17,845 bases of DNA from Bacillota bacterium (lineage in GTDB: Bacteria > Bacillota > Clostridia > Acetivibrionales > DTU013), in contig JAEYON010000118.1 in NCBI GenBank assembly GCA_023411645.1, positions 1-17,845 of the forward strand, given 5' to 3'. The notes beneath the pieces are model-generated. The model worked only from the letters and a program-made list of their open reading frames with translations, did not search any database and was not told the DNA's origin. Below, piece by piece: positions 1-6,993 of this stretch. The position numbers were made by a program, and so were the translations under genes. The first letter of the stretch is position 1. Every line of letters starts with the position of its first letter.

Positions 1-57
1 TCCTTTTGATATTCATGTTGCAGTTAGCAGACCGCAACACTCATTATATCAAAAGGA
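1..57. repeat. 57-nt inverted repeat (stem-loop)
   Basis: The 12 bases at 1-12 are perfectly complementary to 46-57. Inside that stem a second 6-bp stem pairs 16-21 (TGTTGC) with 34-39 (GCAACA). The window starts at base 1, so the outer arm may be longer. No T-run follows, so it is not a typical intrinsic terminator. It could be an operator, a small RNA end or the edge of a dispersed repeat; no function can be assigned. Confidence 0.5.
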
Positions 58-87
58 GTTTTATTACTCACCGCTAAAGCTTTCCGG

Positions 88-110
88 AACCCCGCGTCTA
101 ACGCGGGGTT
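88..110 (+). terminator. Intrinsic terminator, plus strand
   Basis: A perfect 10-bp stem (88-97 with 101-110, AACCCCGCGT/ACGCGGGGTT) with a 3-nt loop is followed on the plus strand by TTCTAAAT, so the T-tract comes from the stem end. It probably ends a plus-strand transcript entering from outside the window, convergent with groL. Confidence 0.6.
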
Positions 111-124
111 TTCTAAATACAAAA

Positions 125-148
125 AAAGACCCGCATCTGCGGGTCTTT
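125..148 (-). terminator. groESL intrinsic terminator (probably bidirectional)
   Basis: A 10-bp perfect stem (125-134 AAAGACCCGC with 139-148) closes a 4-nt loop, 13 nt beyond the groL stop codon. The minus strand leaves the stem through TTTTTTT and the plus strand through TCTTTT, so it can act in both directions. It is the natural end of the groES-groL transcript. Confidence 0.85.
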
Positions 149-160
149 CTTTTATTATTC

Positions 161-1789
161 TTAGTACATGCCGCCCATTCCGCCGGGAGCGCCTGCGGGC
201 ATCGGGGGTTCCTTCTCAGGTTTGTCTGCAACAACGCTCTCAGTAGTCAGAACCATAGCCGCTACAGAAGCTGCATTTTGTAGAGCAGATCTTGTCACCT
301 TGGTAGGATCAACGATACCTGTGCTGATCATATCAAGATACTCTTCCTTCAGGACGTCATAGCCTATACCAACAGCGCTTGACTTAACCTTGTCTACGAT
401 CACGGAGCCTTCCAGTCCTGCATTGATAGCAATCTGTCTGATAGGCTCTTCAAGGGCCTTGGCAATGATCTGGACACCGGTCTTCTCATCGCCTTGAGTC
501 GTCTTAAGCAGCTCTGCGACCTTCGGAATCGCGTTGATATATGCCGTGCCTCCTCCTGCAACGATGCCTTCTTCTACAGCAGCCTTCGTTGCAGCAAGAG
601 CGTCCTCTATACGGAGCTTCTTTTCCTTCATTTCTGTTTCGGTTGCAGCACCGACCTGAATGACAGCTACGCCACCGGCCAGCTTTGCAAGTCTTTCCTG
701 GAGTTTTTCCTTATCAAAGTCTGAAGTTGTCTCTTCGATCTGAGCTTTGATAGAGGCAATCCTCTTTTTGATCTCAGTCTGATTACCTGCTCCGTCTACG
801 ATAATGGTATTTTCCTTCTGAACCTTAATCTGTCTTGCCTTACCAAGCTGTTCAATCCTGGTTTCCTTCAGATCCAGTCCAAGCTCATCGGAAATTACTT
901 CTCCGCCGGTGAGAACAGCGATATCCTGCAGCATTGCCTTCCTTCTGTCACCAAAGCCCGGAGCTTTTACAGCGACACAGTTGAAGGTGCCGCGCAATTT
1001 GTTCACGATAAGTGTGGTAAGCGCTTCGCCTTCTACGTCCTCGGCAATGATGACCAGCTTCTTACCCGCCTGTACGATTTGCTCCAGAAGAGGCAGGAGA
1101 TCCTGGATATTACTCAGTTTTTTATCAGTGATCAGAATATATGGATCATCGAGAATGGCTTCCATTTTCTCTGTGTCAGTTACCATGTAAGGGGAAACAT
1201 AGCCTCTGTCAAACTGCATACCTTCAACAACTTCAAGCTGTGTGCCCATAGTCTTGGATTCTTCTACGGTGATAACACCATCGTTTGTGACTTTTTCCAT
1301 CGCGTCTGCGATCAGGGAGCCGATTACTTCATCATTAGCGGAAATTGAAGCGACTCTTGCGATGTCTTCTTTTCCGTTCACCTTGCGGCTGTTTCCAAGG
1401 ATGCCTTCCACCGCTGCATCAACAGCTATTGCAAGACCTTTTTTCAGGATCATTGGATTTGCTCCAGCGGCTACATTCTTAAGTCCTTCTCTGATAATAG
1501 CCTGTGCGAGCAATGTTGCAGTAGTGGTACCGTCGCCTGCAACGTCATTAGTTTTGGTTGCAACTTCCTTGACAAGCTGTGCGCCCATGTTTTCGAACTT
1601 GTCTTCCAGTTCAATTTCCTTTGCGATTGTTACGCCATCATTCGTGATGAGCGGTGATCCAAATTTCTTGTCCAGAACAACATTTCTGCCCTTCGGTCCA
1701 AGTGTTATCTTTACTGTATCAGCCAGTTGATTAACGCCTCTTTCCAGCGCGCGCCTAGCTTCTTCTCCGAATTTAATTTCCTTTGACAT
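161..1789 (-). CDS. groL: Chaperonin GroEL (Hsp60)
   Basis: GroEL forms the double seven-membered cytoplasmic ring that folds proteins inside a cage closed by GroES, driven by ATP. The 542-aa product has the family's normal length and keeps the whole diagnostic set: the equatorial ATP-binding segment GDGTTTAT near residue 87, LGPKGRNVVLDK near the N terminus, the apical region, the late IEDALAATKAAVEEGIV segment carrying the ATPase aspartate, GIVAGGG, and a Gly/Met-rich tail ending GGMGGMY. The ATG is preceded by AAGGAGG (1801-1807) at slightly long spacing. It lies 56 nt downstream of groS in the same transcript and is followed by a strong hairpin terminator. Regulation should be through the CIRCE operator upstream of groS. 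Identification is secure. Confidence 0.98.
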   Translation of the reverse strand: MSKEIKFGEEARRALERGVNQLADTVKITLGPKGRNVVLDKKFGSPLITNDGVTIAKEIELEDKFENMGAQLVKEVATKTNDVAGDGTTTATLLAQAIIREGLKNVAAGANPMILKKGLAIAVDAAVEGILGNSRKVNGKEDIARVASISANDEVIGSLIADAMEKVTNDGVITVEESKTMGTQLEVVEGMQFDRGYVSPYMVTDTEKMEAILDDPYILITDKKLSNIQDLLPLLEQIVQAGKKLVIIAEDVEGEALTTLIVNKLRGTFNCVAVKAPGFGDRRKAMLQDIAVLTGGEVISDELGLDLKETRIEQLGKARQIKVQKENTIIVDGAGNQTEIKKRIASIKAQIEETTSDFDKEKLQERLAKLAGGVAVIQVGAATETEMKEKKLRIEDALAATKAAVEEGIVAGGGTAYINAIPKVAELLKTTQGDEKTGVQIIAKALEEPIRQIAINAGLEGSVIVDKVKSSAVGIGYDVLKEEYLDMISTGIVDPTKVTRSALQNAASVAAMVLTTESVVADKPEKEPPMPAGAPGGMGGMY

Positions 1790-1845
1790 ATGTTCTTATG
1801 CCTCCTTATTAGCATTGATATTTGATTATTAAAGCCATGTTGAAT

Positions 1846-2133
1846 TTATTCCACAATGGCAAGAATATCGCTCTGCTTGAGAATGGTGTACTCAATATTA
1901 TCGACCTTGACTTCTGTTCCGGCATATTTGCTAATAAGCACCTTATCGCCTACCTTGACTTCCATTTTGATTTCCCTGCCCTTGTCATCATATCCGCCCG
2001 GACCGGCTGCAACAATTTCAGCAACCTGCGGCTTTTCCTTTGCGCTTCCGGGAAGAACGATACCGCCCTTTGTGGTCTCTTCGCTTTCGAGCATCTTGAT
2101 AACAACTCTTTCACCTAAAGGTTTTATTTTCAT
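1846..2133 (-). CDS. groS: Co-chaperonin GroES (Hsp10)
   Basis: GroES is the heptameric lid of the GroEL folding chamber. From the chosen ATG the product is 95 aa, the normal size, beginning MKIKPLGERVVIK. It carries the mobile loop that binds GroEL (about residues 17-35, with the IVLP motif) and the AGPGGYDDKG roof region. The frame is open further upstream to 2175, but that extension (14 residues, Lys/Arg/Tyr-rich) matches nothing in the family and would run into CIRCE, whereas the ATG at 2133 has a consensus AGGAGG (2140-2145) 6 nt away. It is the first gene of the groES-groL operon. Confidence 0.97.
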   Translation of the reverse strand: MKIKPLGERVVIKMLESEETTKGGIVLPGSAKEKPQVAEIVAAGPGGYDDKGREIKMEVKVGDKVLISKYAGTEVKVDNIEYTILKQSDILAIVE

Positions 2134-2164
2134 AATATACCTCCTGTATATTTTTTTCATTTTA

Positions 2165-2191
2165 TTAGCACTCAAGCGAATTGAGTGCTAA
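2165..2191 (-). promoter_or_regulatory. CIRCE operator (HrcA binding site)
   Basis: The sequence is TTAGCACTC, nine bases, GAGTGCTAA: a perfect copy of the CIRCE inverted repeat (2165-2173 and 2183-2191). In Firmicutes HrcA binds it and represses groESL and dnaK operons until heat stress sequesters HrcA. It sits just downstream of the predicted start point of groS transcription. hrcA itself is not in the window. Confidence 0.97.
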
Positions 2192-2201
2192 TCACAATAA
2201 T

Positions 2202-2231
2202 AATATAATATACTAACCAATTTGTAATCAA
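2202..2231 (-). promoter_or_regulatory. groESL sigma-A promoter
   Basis: On the minus strand, TTGATT (2226-2231) and TATATT (2202-2207) are separated by 18 nt. Initiation about 7 nt further would place CIRCE in the first 30 nt of the transcript, the usual arrangement. The surrounding AT repeats allow other -10 registers. Confidence 0.6.
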
Positions 2232-2314
2232 ATATGCGTTTTTGCCAAATTGTGCTGTTATAAGCCGATTATGGTTAATTATCTAGTGTTTTCATGGGAT
2301 TTCACTGTTTTTTA

Positions 2315-2375
2315 ATTATGTTCATTTCCTGTGATCCAATTCATCATAGATCTCGTTAAGCGACATGCCTCTTTC
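2315..2375 (-). repeat. 61-bp direct repeat, copy 1: orphan hisE 3'-end stub
   Basis: This segment is identical, base for base and in the same orientation, to 5405-5465. In the other copy it is the last 17 codons and stop of hisIE plus 7 nt downstream. Here the reading frame upstream of the stub diverges immediately and meets a stop after about 11 codons, so no HisE is made. It lies about 85 bp upstream of the groES promoter. It may mark the original position of the hisIE end before the island at 2376-5404 arrived. Confidence 0.93.
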
Positions 2376-2503
2376 TGAAAGGGAAACCAGACTCAGCCCA
2401 TTTATCGTAGCATAGCATCATTGTACTGGACATAGGTAAACCTTCATCTAAAAAGCAGTTAGAAACCGTTTTTTACATAAAAGTAGCACCGTAATTGTGA
2501 ATT
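2376..2503. other. Island left-end spacer, no gene seen
   Basis: The 128 bases between the hisE stub and the truncated binding-protein gene show no convincing ORF on either strand and no hairpin with a T-run. In-frame stops, including TGA at 2498-2500, close off the downstream reading frame. Together with 2232-2314, which also lacks genes, it makes a gene-free stretch of about 270 bp between the groES promoter and the solute-binding fragment. It is probably the scar where the 5' part of the binding-protein gene was lost. Confidence 0.4.
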
Positions 2504-3184
2504 TTGGCTTCAGTAGAATACTTCTCAAATACCCCTACTGCACTTGGAATAAGAAGCTTTGCTAACAAGATTCACCAGATCCTGCGCTGTCTGCTGCTTA
2601 CAGATGAAAATGCGATGAAGGCGGCCGTTCTGTTGCAGGAGGCCGGTGATTATGCACGGCCTTTGAATAACAATTGGTGGTCCGGCACGGCCAAAGAGTT
2701 TGCTGACGGCAATGTCGCAATGGCACTTCTCTTCACTAACTATGCTTCCAATATTATCGGTTACGACTCCAAAGTCATCAACAAAATCGGCTATGCCCCT
2801 GTTCCAGGTGGTAACCCACTGGTAGGTGGCGGGGTACTTGGTATCTCCAAAAGGAGCGCTCATGCACAGGAAGCACTGGAGTACATGAAATGGCTCAACA
2901 GCGAAGCTGTTAGCGGGGCTATGTCGCTGCTGGGAAATTTGTCTCCATGCAGCAAGACCTATCAGAATTACGAGGTTCTTGACATCTATCCATGGCTTTC
3001 TCTTGCAAAAGACTGTTTTGCAAAATCCCGCAATAATCGGATGCCCCATCGGACGTCAAAGCCATTTGATCAGCGAAAGCTGATGAATATCATCGGCATG
3101 GCAGTGAACCATATTTTTATAAAAGCAATGGCACCCAAGGAAGCACTTGAATATGCAATGGAGGCATTCAGCCGTTCTTTCTGA
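2504..3184 (+). pseudogene. ABC sugar-type solute-binding protein, C-terminal fragment
   Basis: The 226-codon frame opens with a TTG right after a stop and has no ribosome binding site, signal peptide or lipobox. From about residue 32 onward it reads like the C-terminal half of a family 1 extracellular solute-binding protein (lipoprotein type): an alternating helix/strand pattern, NNWWSGTAKEFADGN, FTNYAS, the segment PVPGGNPLVGGGVLGISK around the substrate cleft, EALEYMKWL, and a final helix EALEYAMEAF. Complete members are about 400 aa or more, so roughly the N-terminal half is missing. Without export it cannot act as a binding protein. No ABC permease or ATPase genes are beside it; the next gene is an MFS transporter. 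It is most simply a remnant of a larger uptake locus. The first 30 residues may be unrelated junction sequence. Confidence 0.7.
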
Positions 3185-3219
3185 ACGGATATTCCATACA
3201 CAACGGCTTTTATGGTAAC

Positions 3220-3262
3220 TAAATAATATTCATTACATTAATATTTTAATGAATATTATTTA
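3220..3262. promoter_or_regulatory. Long AT-rich palindrome, likely operator
   Basis: Perfect 16-bp arms at 3220-3235 and 3247-3262 (core AATATTCATTA / TAATGAATATT) are separated by 11 nt. It lies 50 bp upstream of the transporter ATG, where a promoter and operator would be expected. The regulator encoded two genes downstream is the obvious candidate ligand. It lacks GC pairs and a T-run, so termination for the upstream fragment is less likely. A weak TTACAT/TATTTA pair (18-nt spacing) overlaps it. Confidence 0.5.
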
Positions 3263-3312
3263 CCTATGGTCGCGCTTGTGTTACAATTGATTAATCCAAA
3301 GGGGGCCGCTGT

Positions 3313-4536
3313 ATGAAACTTTTACCTCGAACCAGAATTTTTTTCATATGCTGGAGTACATATATTTGTATCTATATTTGCAGAGTCAATATATCTATCG
3401 CATTGCCTGAAATTAAAAAAACATTCCAGAATGGGATGGGATTAGCGGGTATTATCGGCAGTGCATTCTTTATGGTTTACGCTGTTGGCCAGCTTGTCAA
3501 CGGTTTTCTTGGTGACAGGCTGGCTTCAAAGAAACTCGTGGCTGCTGCATTGCTGGGCACTGTGCTGATGAACCTTATCATTGGGATCTCCAATAGTATA
3601 ATGGTGATTGCCGTGTGCTGGGGTATTAACGGCTACTTCCAGTCTATGGTCTGGGGCCCCTTAATGCGCATCCTCTCGGGCCTTTTCAACAAAGAGGAAT
3701 TGAGAAGGGTTTCAACGCGTATGTCAACCACCATGGTACTGGGTTACGCATTGGCCTGGACAGTTTTGGGCCGCGTCATTCTATTTGCATCGTGGAAATG
3801 GTTGTTTCTTATTCCAGCAGGAGTCGGGGCTCTTATGCTGGCGGTATGGCTGTTGTTTATTGAAAATCAACAGGAACCAAACACGGCACAGGTTGCTGCT
3901 CATAGAACCATTTTGCAATCGCTGGATTTTATTACGAAGCGCCGTCTGTGGCTTCTGGTATCTTCCTGCTGTTTTATGGGCATTGTGAAGGAAGGCATAT
4001 CGCTATGGGCTCCTATTCTGTTTCATGAGGCAATCGGGCTCAGTTTATCCAACTCCCTAAGCCTCGTATTGCTTATTCCGCTGGCCAATTTATGTGGAAT
4101 TTTTTTTGCCGGCTGGCTCCATAAAATGATGGGGCGAAGTGACCTGTATCCCGTATTGGTAATGTGTGGTATAATTCTGATGTGCGCGGGTATCTTTAGT
4201 CTACCCCTAGGGTTGCCAAAAATGGTCTCTGTGATATTGATTGCATGCATCTCTGCAATGTCCTATGGTTGCAATTGCATATTTCTGTCGCTGATTCCTC
4301 TGCGCTTTGGGAAGGATAATATGGTTTCCACCCTTGTGGGAACTTTAGATTTCAGCACCTATGTAGGTGCGGCACTCTCCTCTGTTATCACAGGCTTCGT
4401 CGTACCTACAGCAGGCTGGAGTCGAATACCGATTCTGTGGCTTGTCGCCGGTGGTATCGGGTTGCTGCTCTTGTTTCTTCAAGTTCGGACTAGACCAAAA
4501 AAAGAGGTGCTAACAATTGTTGAGCAGGAGGTTTAA
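3313..4536 (+). CDS. Major facilitator transporter, sugar-phosphate-permease-like
   Basis: The 407-aa protein is a 12-helix MFS permease in the cytoplasmic membrane. It opens with a short basic N terminus and a long hydrophobic helix (about residues 8-30). It has the MFS loop 2-3 motif in the form GDRLASKK (67-74) and the segment INGYFQSMVWGP (105-116), which resembles the corresponding region of the organophosphate:phosphate antiporter branch (GlpT/UhpT type). A central cytoplasmic loop lies near residues 185-210, and the tail is charged. The ATG at 3313 has a GGGGG-type ribosome binding site 7 nt upstream. The next gene, an RpiR-type regulator, starts 3 nt after its stop, so the two are co-transcribed. 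Substrate is unknown; the regulator family and the neighbouring binding-protein remnant suggest a phosphorylated or amino sugar. The sub-family call is tentative. Confidence 0.8.
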   Translation: MKLLPRTRIFFICWSTYICIYICRVNISIALPEIKKTFQNGMGLAGIIGSAFFMVYAVGQLVNGFLGDRLASKKLVAAALLGTVLMNLIIGISNSIMVIAVCWGINGYFQSMVWGPLMRILSGLFNKEELRRVSTRMSTTMVLGYALAWTVLGRVILFASWKWLFLIPAGVGALMLAVWLLFIENQQEPNTAQVAAHRTILQSLDFITKRRLWLLVSSCCFMGIVKEGISLWAPILFHEAIGLSLSNSLSLVLLIPLANLCGIFFAGWLHKMMGRSDLYPVLVMCGIILMCAGIFSLPLGLPKMVSVILIACISAMSYGCNCIFLSLIPLRFGKDNMVSTLVGTLDFSTYVGAALSSVITGFVVPTAGWSRIPILWLVAGGIGLLLLFLQVRTRPKKEVLTIVEQEV

Positions 4537-4539
4537 TAA

Positions 4540-5397
4540 ATGCATAGTGAAAAAGAGAATGCACTGATCATCATTGAAAGGAACTATCTTTCAATGTCGG
4601 AAGCCGAGAAAAAAATTGCGGATTATATCTTAAAAAAACCTGCAGCTGTAATAAATATGACCGTGCATCAGCTTTCGACTTTAGCGGGTGTATCGGACGG
4701 GAGTGTGATACGCTTTGCAAACCAAATGGGATTCAGTGGGTTTACCCAGCTTAAAATAAATATTGCACAAAATCTTGTCAATAAGGAGGAAATACTATAT
4801 AACCGGCTGTCCGACAGTGACACTCCAAAAAACGCCATGGTTAAAACTTTTGAAAATGCCATTTCCGCTTTGCGGCAGACCAGCGAATTTATATCAGATG
4901 TGGATATGGAAAAAGCCGCACAAATGTTATTATGTGTAAAAGACAAGCTGGAATTTTATGGTGTGGGCAGTTCTTCGATGGTGGCTCTGGATGCGTATTA
5001 CCGTTTCATGCGCATTGGAATGCCCGCTTACGTAGTGACGGATTCAATTATCAGTTCGGTTTCAGCCAGTATGCTGAATGAACACTGTGTGGCTGTGGGC
5101 ATTTCTCACTCGGGTACAACCATTGAGACCTTACGGGCCATGGAGATAGCGAAGAATAAGGGTGCAAAAACAATTTGTTTGACCAGCTTTGCCCGAAGCC
5201 CTCTTGCAAACCTCTGTGATGTGAGCTTAATTGTCGCATCGAACGAAGCGGAGTATTATAAAGAAGCGGTATCCTCACGGCTTGTTCACCTAGCATTACT
5301 TGACGCCCTTTGCGGCTATATTGTAGTGAAACGAGCAGACAAATCCATTGGTTATATGGAAAACCTGGTAGAGATTATGGGAGAACACAGAAAATAG
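4540..5397 (+). CDS. RpiR/MurR-family transcriptional regulator
   Basis: The 285-aa protein has the standard two-domain layout. Residues 1-77 form the RpiR-type helix-turn-helix, with the recognition region VHQLSTLAGVSDGSVIRFANQMG (42-64, read in parts) and the following GFSGFTQLK. Residues about 125-260 form a sugar-isomerase (SIS) domain, with the phosphosugar-binding turns GVGSSS (141-146) and SHSGTT (189-194). Such regulators sense phosphosugars and control their uptake and catabolic genes. The start is ATG with AGGAGG (4526-4531) inside the end of the transporter gene, and only 3 nt separate the two genes. It likely controls its own transcript through the palindrome at 3220-3262 (inference). 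Its stop is 14 nt from the convergent hisIE stop, with no terminator between. Confidence 0.92.
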   Translation: MHSEKENALIIIERNYLSMSEAEKKIADYILKKPAAVINMTVHQLSTLAGVSDGSVIRFANQMGFSGFTQLKINIAQNLVNKEEILYNRLSDSDTPKNAMVKTFENAISALRQTSEFISDVDMEKAAQMLLCVKDKLEFYGVGSSSMVALDAYYRFMRIGMPAYVVTDSIISSVSASMLNEHCVAVGISHSGTTIETLRAMEIAKNKGAKTICLTSFARSPLANLCDVSLIVASNEAEYYKEAVSSRLVHLALLDALCGYIVVKRADKSIGYMENLVEIMGEHRK

Positions 5398-5404
5398 AAG
5401 GGCG

Positions 5405-5465
5405 ATTATGTTCATTTCCTGTGATCCAATTCATCATAGATCTCGTTAAGCGACATGCCTCTTTC
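5405..5465 (-). repeat. 61-bp direct repeat, copy 2: functional hisIE 3' end
   Basis: Identical to 2315-2375 in the same orientation. It covers hisIE codons Glu248 to the stop plus 7 bases beyond. Identity starts at 5405 and breaks at 5466, which is a codon boundary in hisIE. Confidence 0.95.
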
Positions 5466-6206
5466 CACAAGAAGAACCATAATATGATAAATCAGGTCTG
5501 CAATCTCAGCGCTGATTTCTCTGCTATCACCATTTTTTGAAGCGATCATGACCTCACCCGCTTCTTCTCCGATCTTTTTAAGGATCTTGTCCAGACCCTT
5601 GGTAAATAGATAATTTGTATAGGAGCCTTCCTTCGGATGGACCAGCCTGTCGGCTATCACATCAAATACTTCTCCAAGCACCTCTGCGCCAGCGGTCTTA
5701 CTCTCTCCGTCTGTTATACTCTCACCGTCTGTCCTGCTCTCTTCCGCTGCACTTCTTTGGACAGTCACGGCCATGTTCTGCGCGCTGCCTTCTGTGCTTT
5801 GAGCTTCCTGCATCGACAAACTTTCGGTTAATTTTTTAGCTGTATTAATATCTTTAATATCTGCTCCGGCCTTCAGTTCATCCGCCTCCAGCCTTGTGAA
5901 GAAACAGGAGCGGTGCCCGGTGTGGCAGGCAGCTCCGGTCTGTTCGACCTTAAGAAGCAGAGTATCCCCGTCACAGTCAACGCTTACGGATCTAACCTTC
6001 TGAAAATGACCTGAGGTCTCGCCCTTCAGCCAGAGCTTCTGCCTGCTCCTGCTGTAATAATGGACTTTTCCGGTCTCCACAGTCTTTTTTAGGGATTCTT
6101 CGTTCATCCAGGCAAGCATCAAAACCTCATCTGTTCTGATGTCCTGAGTAACCGCCGGAATAAGCCCGTCCGCATTATATTTAACCATTTCCAGAATATT
6201 TGGCAT
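5412..6206 (-). CDS. hisIE: Bifunctional HisIE: phosphoribosyl-AMP cyclohydrolase / phosphoribosyl-ATP pyrophosphatase
   Basis: This enzyme performs steps 2 and 3 of histidine synthesis: HisE removes pyrophosphate from PR-ATP and HisI opens the adenine ring of PR-AMP. The HisI half (about 1-110) shows LMLAWMNEESL, CDGD at 78-81 (metal site) and the zinc cysteines 94 and 101 in ACHTGHRSC. The HisE half (about 174-264) shows the pyrophosphatase helix KIGEEAGEV. The two are joined by an unusually long, Ser/Glu/Thr-rich linker (about 105-173) that includes a tandem TDGES; at 264 aa the protein is some 50-60 residues longer than a typical HisIE. It is the last gene of the his operon; one base separates its ATG from the hisF stop. 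Its last 17 codons are duplicated at 2322-2375. Confidence 0.96.
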   Translation of the reverse strand: MPNILEMVKYNADGLIPAVTQDIRTDEVLMLAWMNEESLKKTVETGKVHYYSRSRQKLWLKGETSGHFQKVRSVSVDCDGDTLLLKVEQTGAACHTGHRSCFFTRLEADELKAGADIKDINTAKKLTESLSMQEAQSTEGSAQNMAVTVQRSAAEESRTDGESITDGESKTAGAEVLGEVFDVIADRLVHPKEGSYTNYLFTKGLDKILKKIGEEAGEVMIASKNGDSREISAEIADLIYHIMVLLVERGMSLNEIYDELDHRK

Positions 6207-6207
6207 C

Positions 6208-6969
6208 TTATAACCTCACTTCAATTCCTTTTTCTTTTAAGAACATCTTCAGGTCGCGTATCTCCATTTCCCTGAAGTGGAACAGTGACGCCGCAAGCAC
6301 AGCATCAGCCTTTCCAACTGTCAACGCCTCATAAAAATGCTCCATTGTCCCGGCGCCTCCTGAGGCAATAACCGGTATTTTCACAGCCTCAGAGATGGAC
6401 CGTGTCAGTTCAATATCATAACCGTTTTTTGTCCCATCGCAGTCCATGCTTGTCAGAAGAACCTCGCCGGCACCCAGCTTCTCCGCTTCAGCCGCCCAAT
6501 CGACCGCATCCCGGCCGGTGTTGATGCGGCCGCCGTTGAGATAGACATCCCATCCGCTTCCTTCATCCCGTCTCTTAGCATCAATGGCCACCACCACACA
6601 CTGGCTCCCAAACCGGTCTGCGGCTTCAGAGATAAGCTCAGGCCTCTTCAAAGCCGCAGAATTGACAGATACCTTGTCTGCGCCGGCCTTTAGTATTTCC
6701 CTGAAATCATCTGTGGTCCTGATCCCTCCGCCGACAGTGAACGGGATAAATACCTGCTCCGCCACCCGCCTTACAACATCAGTCATAATATTTCTGGCGT
6801 CGGAGGATGCCGTAATATCCAGAAAGGTCAATTCATCAGCCCCGGCCTTATCATAAAAGGAGGCGATCTCTACCGGATCACCTGCATCTATGATGTTGAT
6901 AAAATTTACGCCCTTGACAACTCTGCCGCCGCGTACATCCAAGCATGGGATGATACGTTTTGTATGCAT
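6208..6969 (-). CDS. hisF: Imidazole glycerol phosphate synthase, cyclase subunit HisF
   Basis: HisF is the TIM-barrel cyclase half of IGP synthase. It uses ammonia delivered by HisH to turn PRFAR into imidazole glycerol phosphate plus AICAR. The 253-aa product has the normal length, with the catalytic Asp11 (IPCLDVRGG) and Asp130 (VVVAIDAKR) both in place, the two phosphate-binding halves FTVGGGIR and IASGGAG, and the starting pair K/R-RIIPCLD. The ATG follows GAGGTG at suitable distance, 24 nt after the hisA stop. It works as a heterodimer with the hisH product encoded two genes upstream. Confidence 0.97.
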   Translation of the reverse strand: MHTKRIIPCLDVRGGRVVKGVNFINIIDAGDPVEIASFYDKAGADELTFLDITASSDARNIMTDVVRRVAEQVFIPFTVGGGIRTTDDFREILKAGADKVSVNSAALKRPELISEAADRFGSQCVVVAIDAKRRDEGSGWDVYLNGGRINTGRDAVDWAAEAEKLGAGEVLLTSMDCDGTKNGYDIELTRSISEAVKIPVIASGGAGTMEHFYEALTVGKADAVLAASLFHFREMEIRDLKMFLKEKGIEVRL

Positions 6970-6993
6970 AACGACACCTCACTGACATCTTTA

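Larger units (their letters stand above)
2376..5404 (+). other. Accessory island between direct repeats
   Basis: This 3,029-bp block is the only plus-strand gene group in the window and lies exactly between the two 61-bp repeats (period 3,090 bp). It carries a broken solute-binding protein gene, a transporter and its likely regulator, all fitting carbohydrate or amino-sugar uptake. No integrase, recombinase or transposase is visible. The layout suggests insertion at the 3' end of hisIE with regeneration of that end, or an illegitimate duplication; recombination between the repeats would remove it and rejoin groESL to the his operon. Confidence 0.5.

Noticed and set aside
1242..1730. 162-codon plus-strand reading frame
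   Set aside because: Antisense to groL, low-complexity Ser/Ala/Phe-rich product, no ribosome binding site.
2525..3049. 174-codon minus-strand reading frame
   Set aside because: Antisense to the solute-binding protein fragment, whose homology is clear on the plus strand.
2376..5404. Insertion sequence or integrase within the island
   Set aside because: No DDE or tyrosine/serine recombinase motif is found in any frame, and no terminal inverted repeats flank the block.
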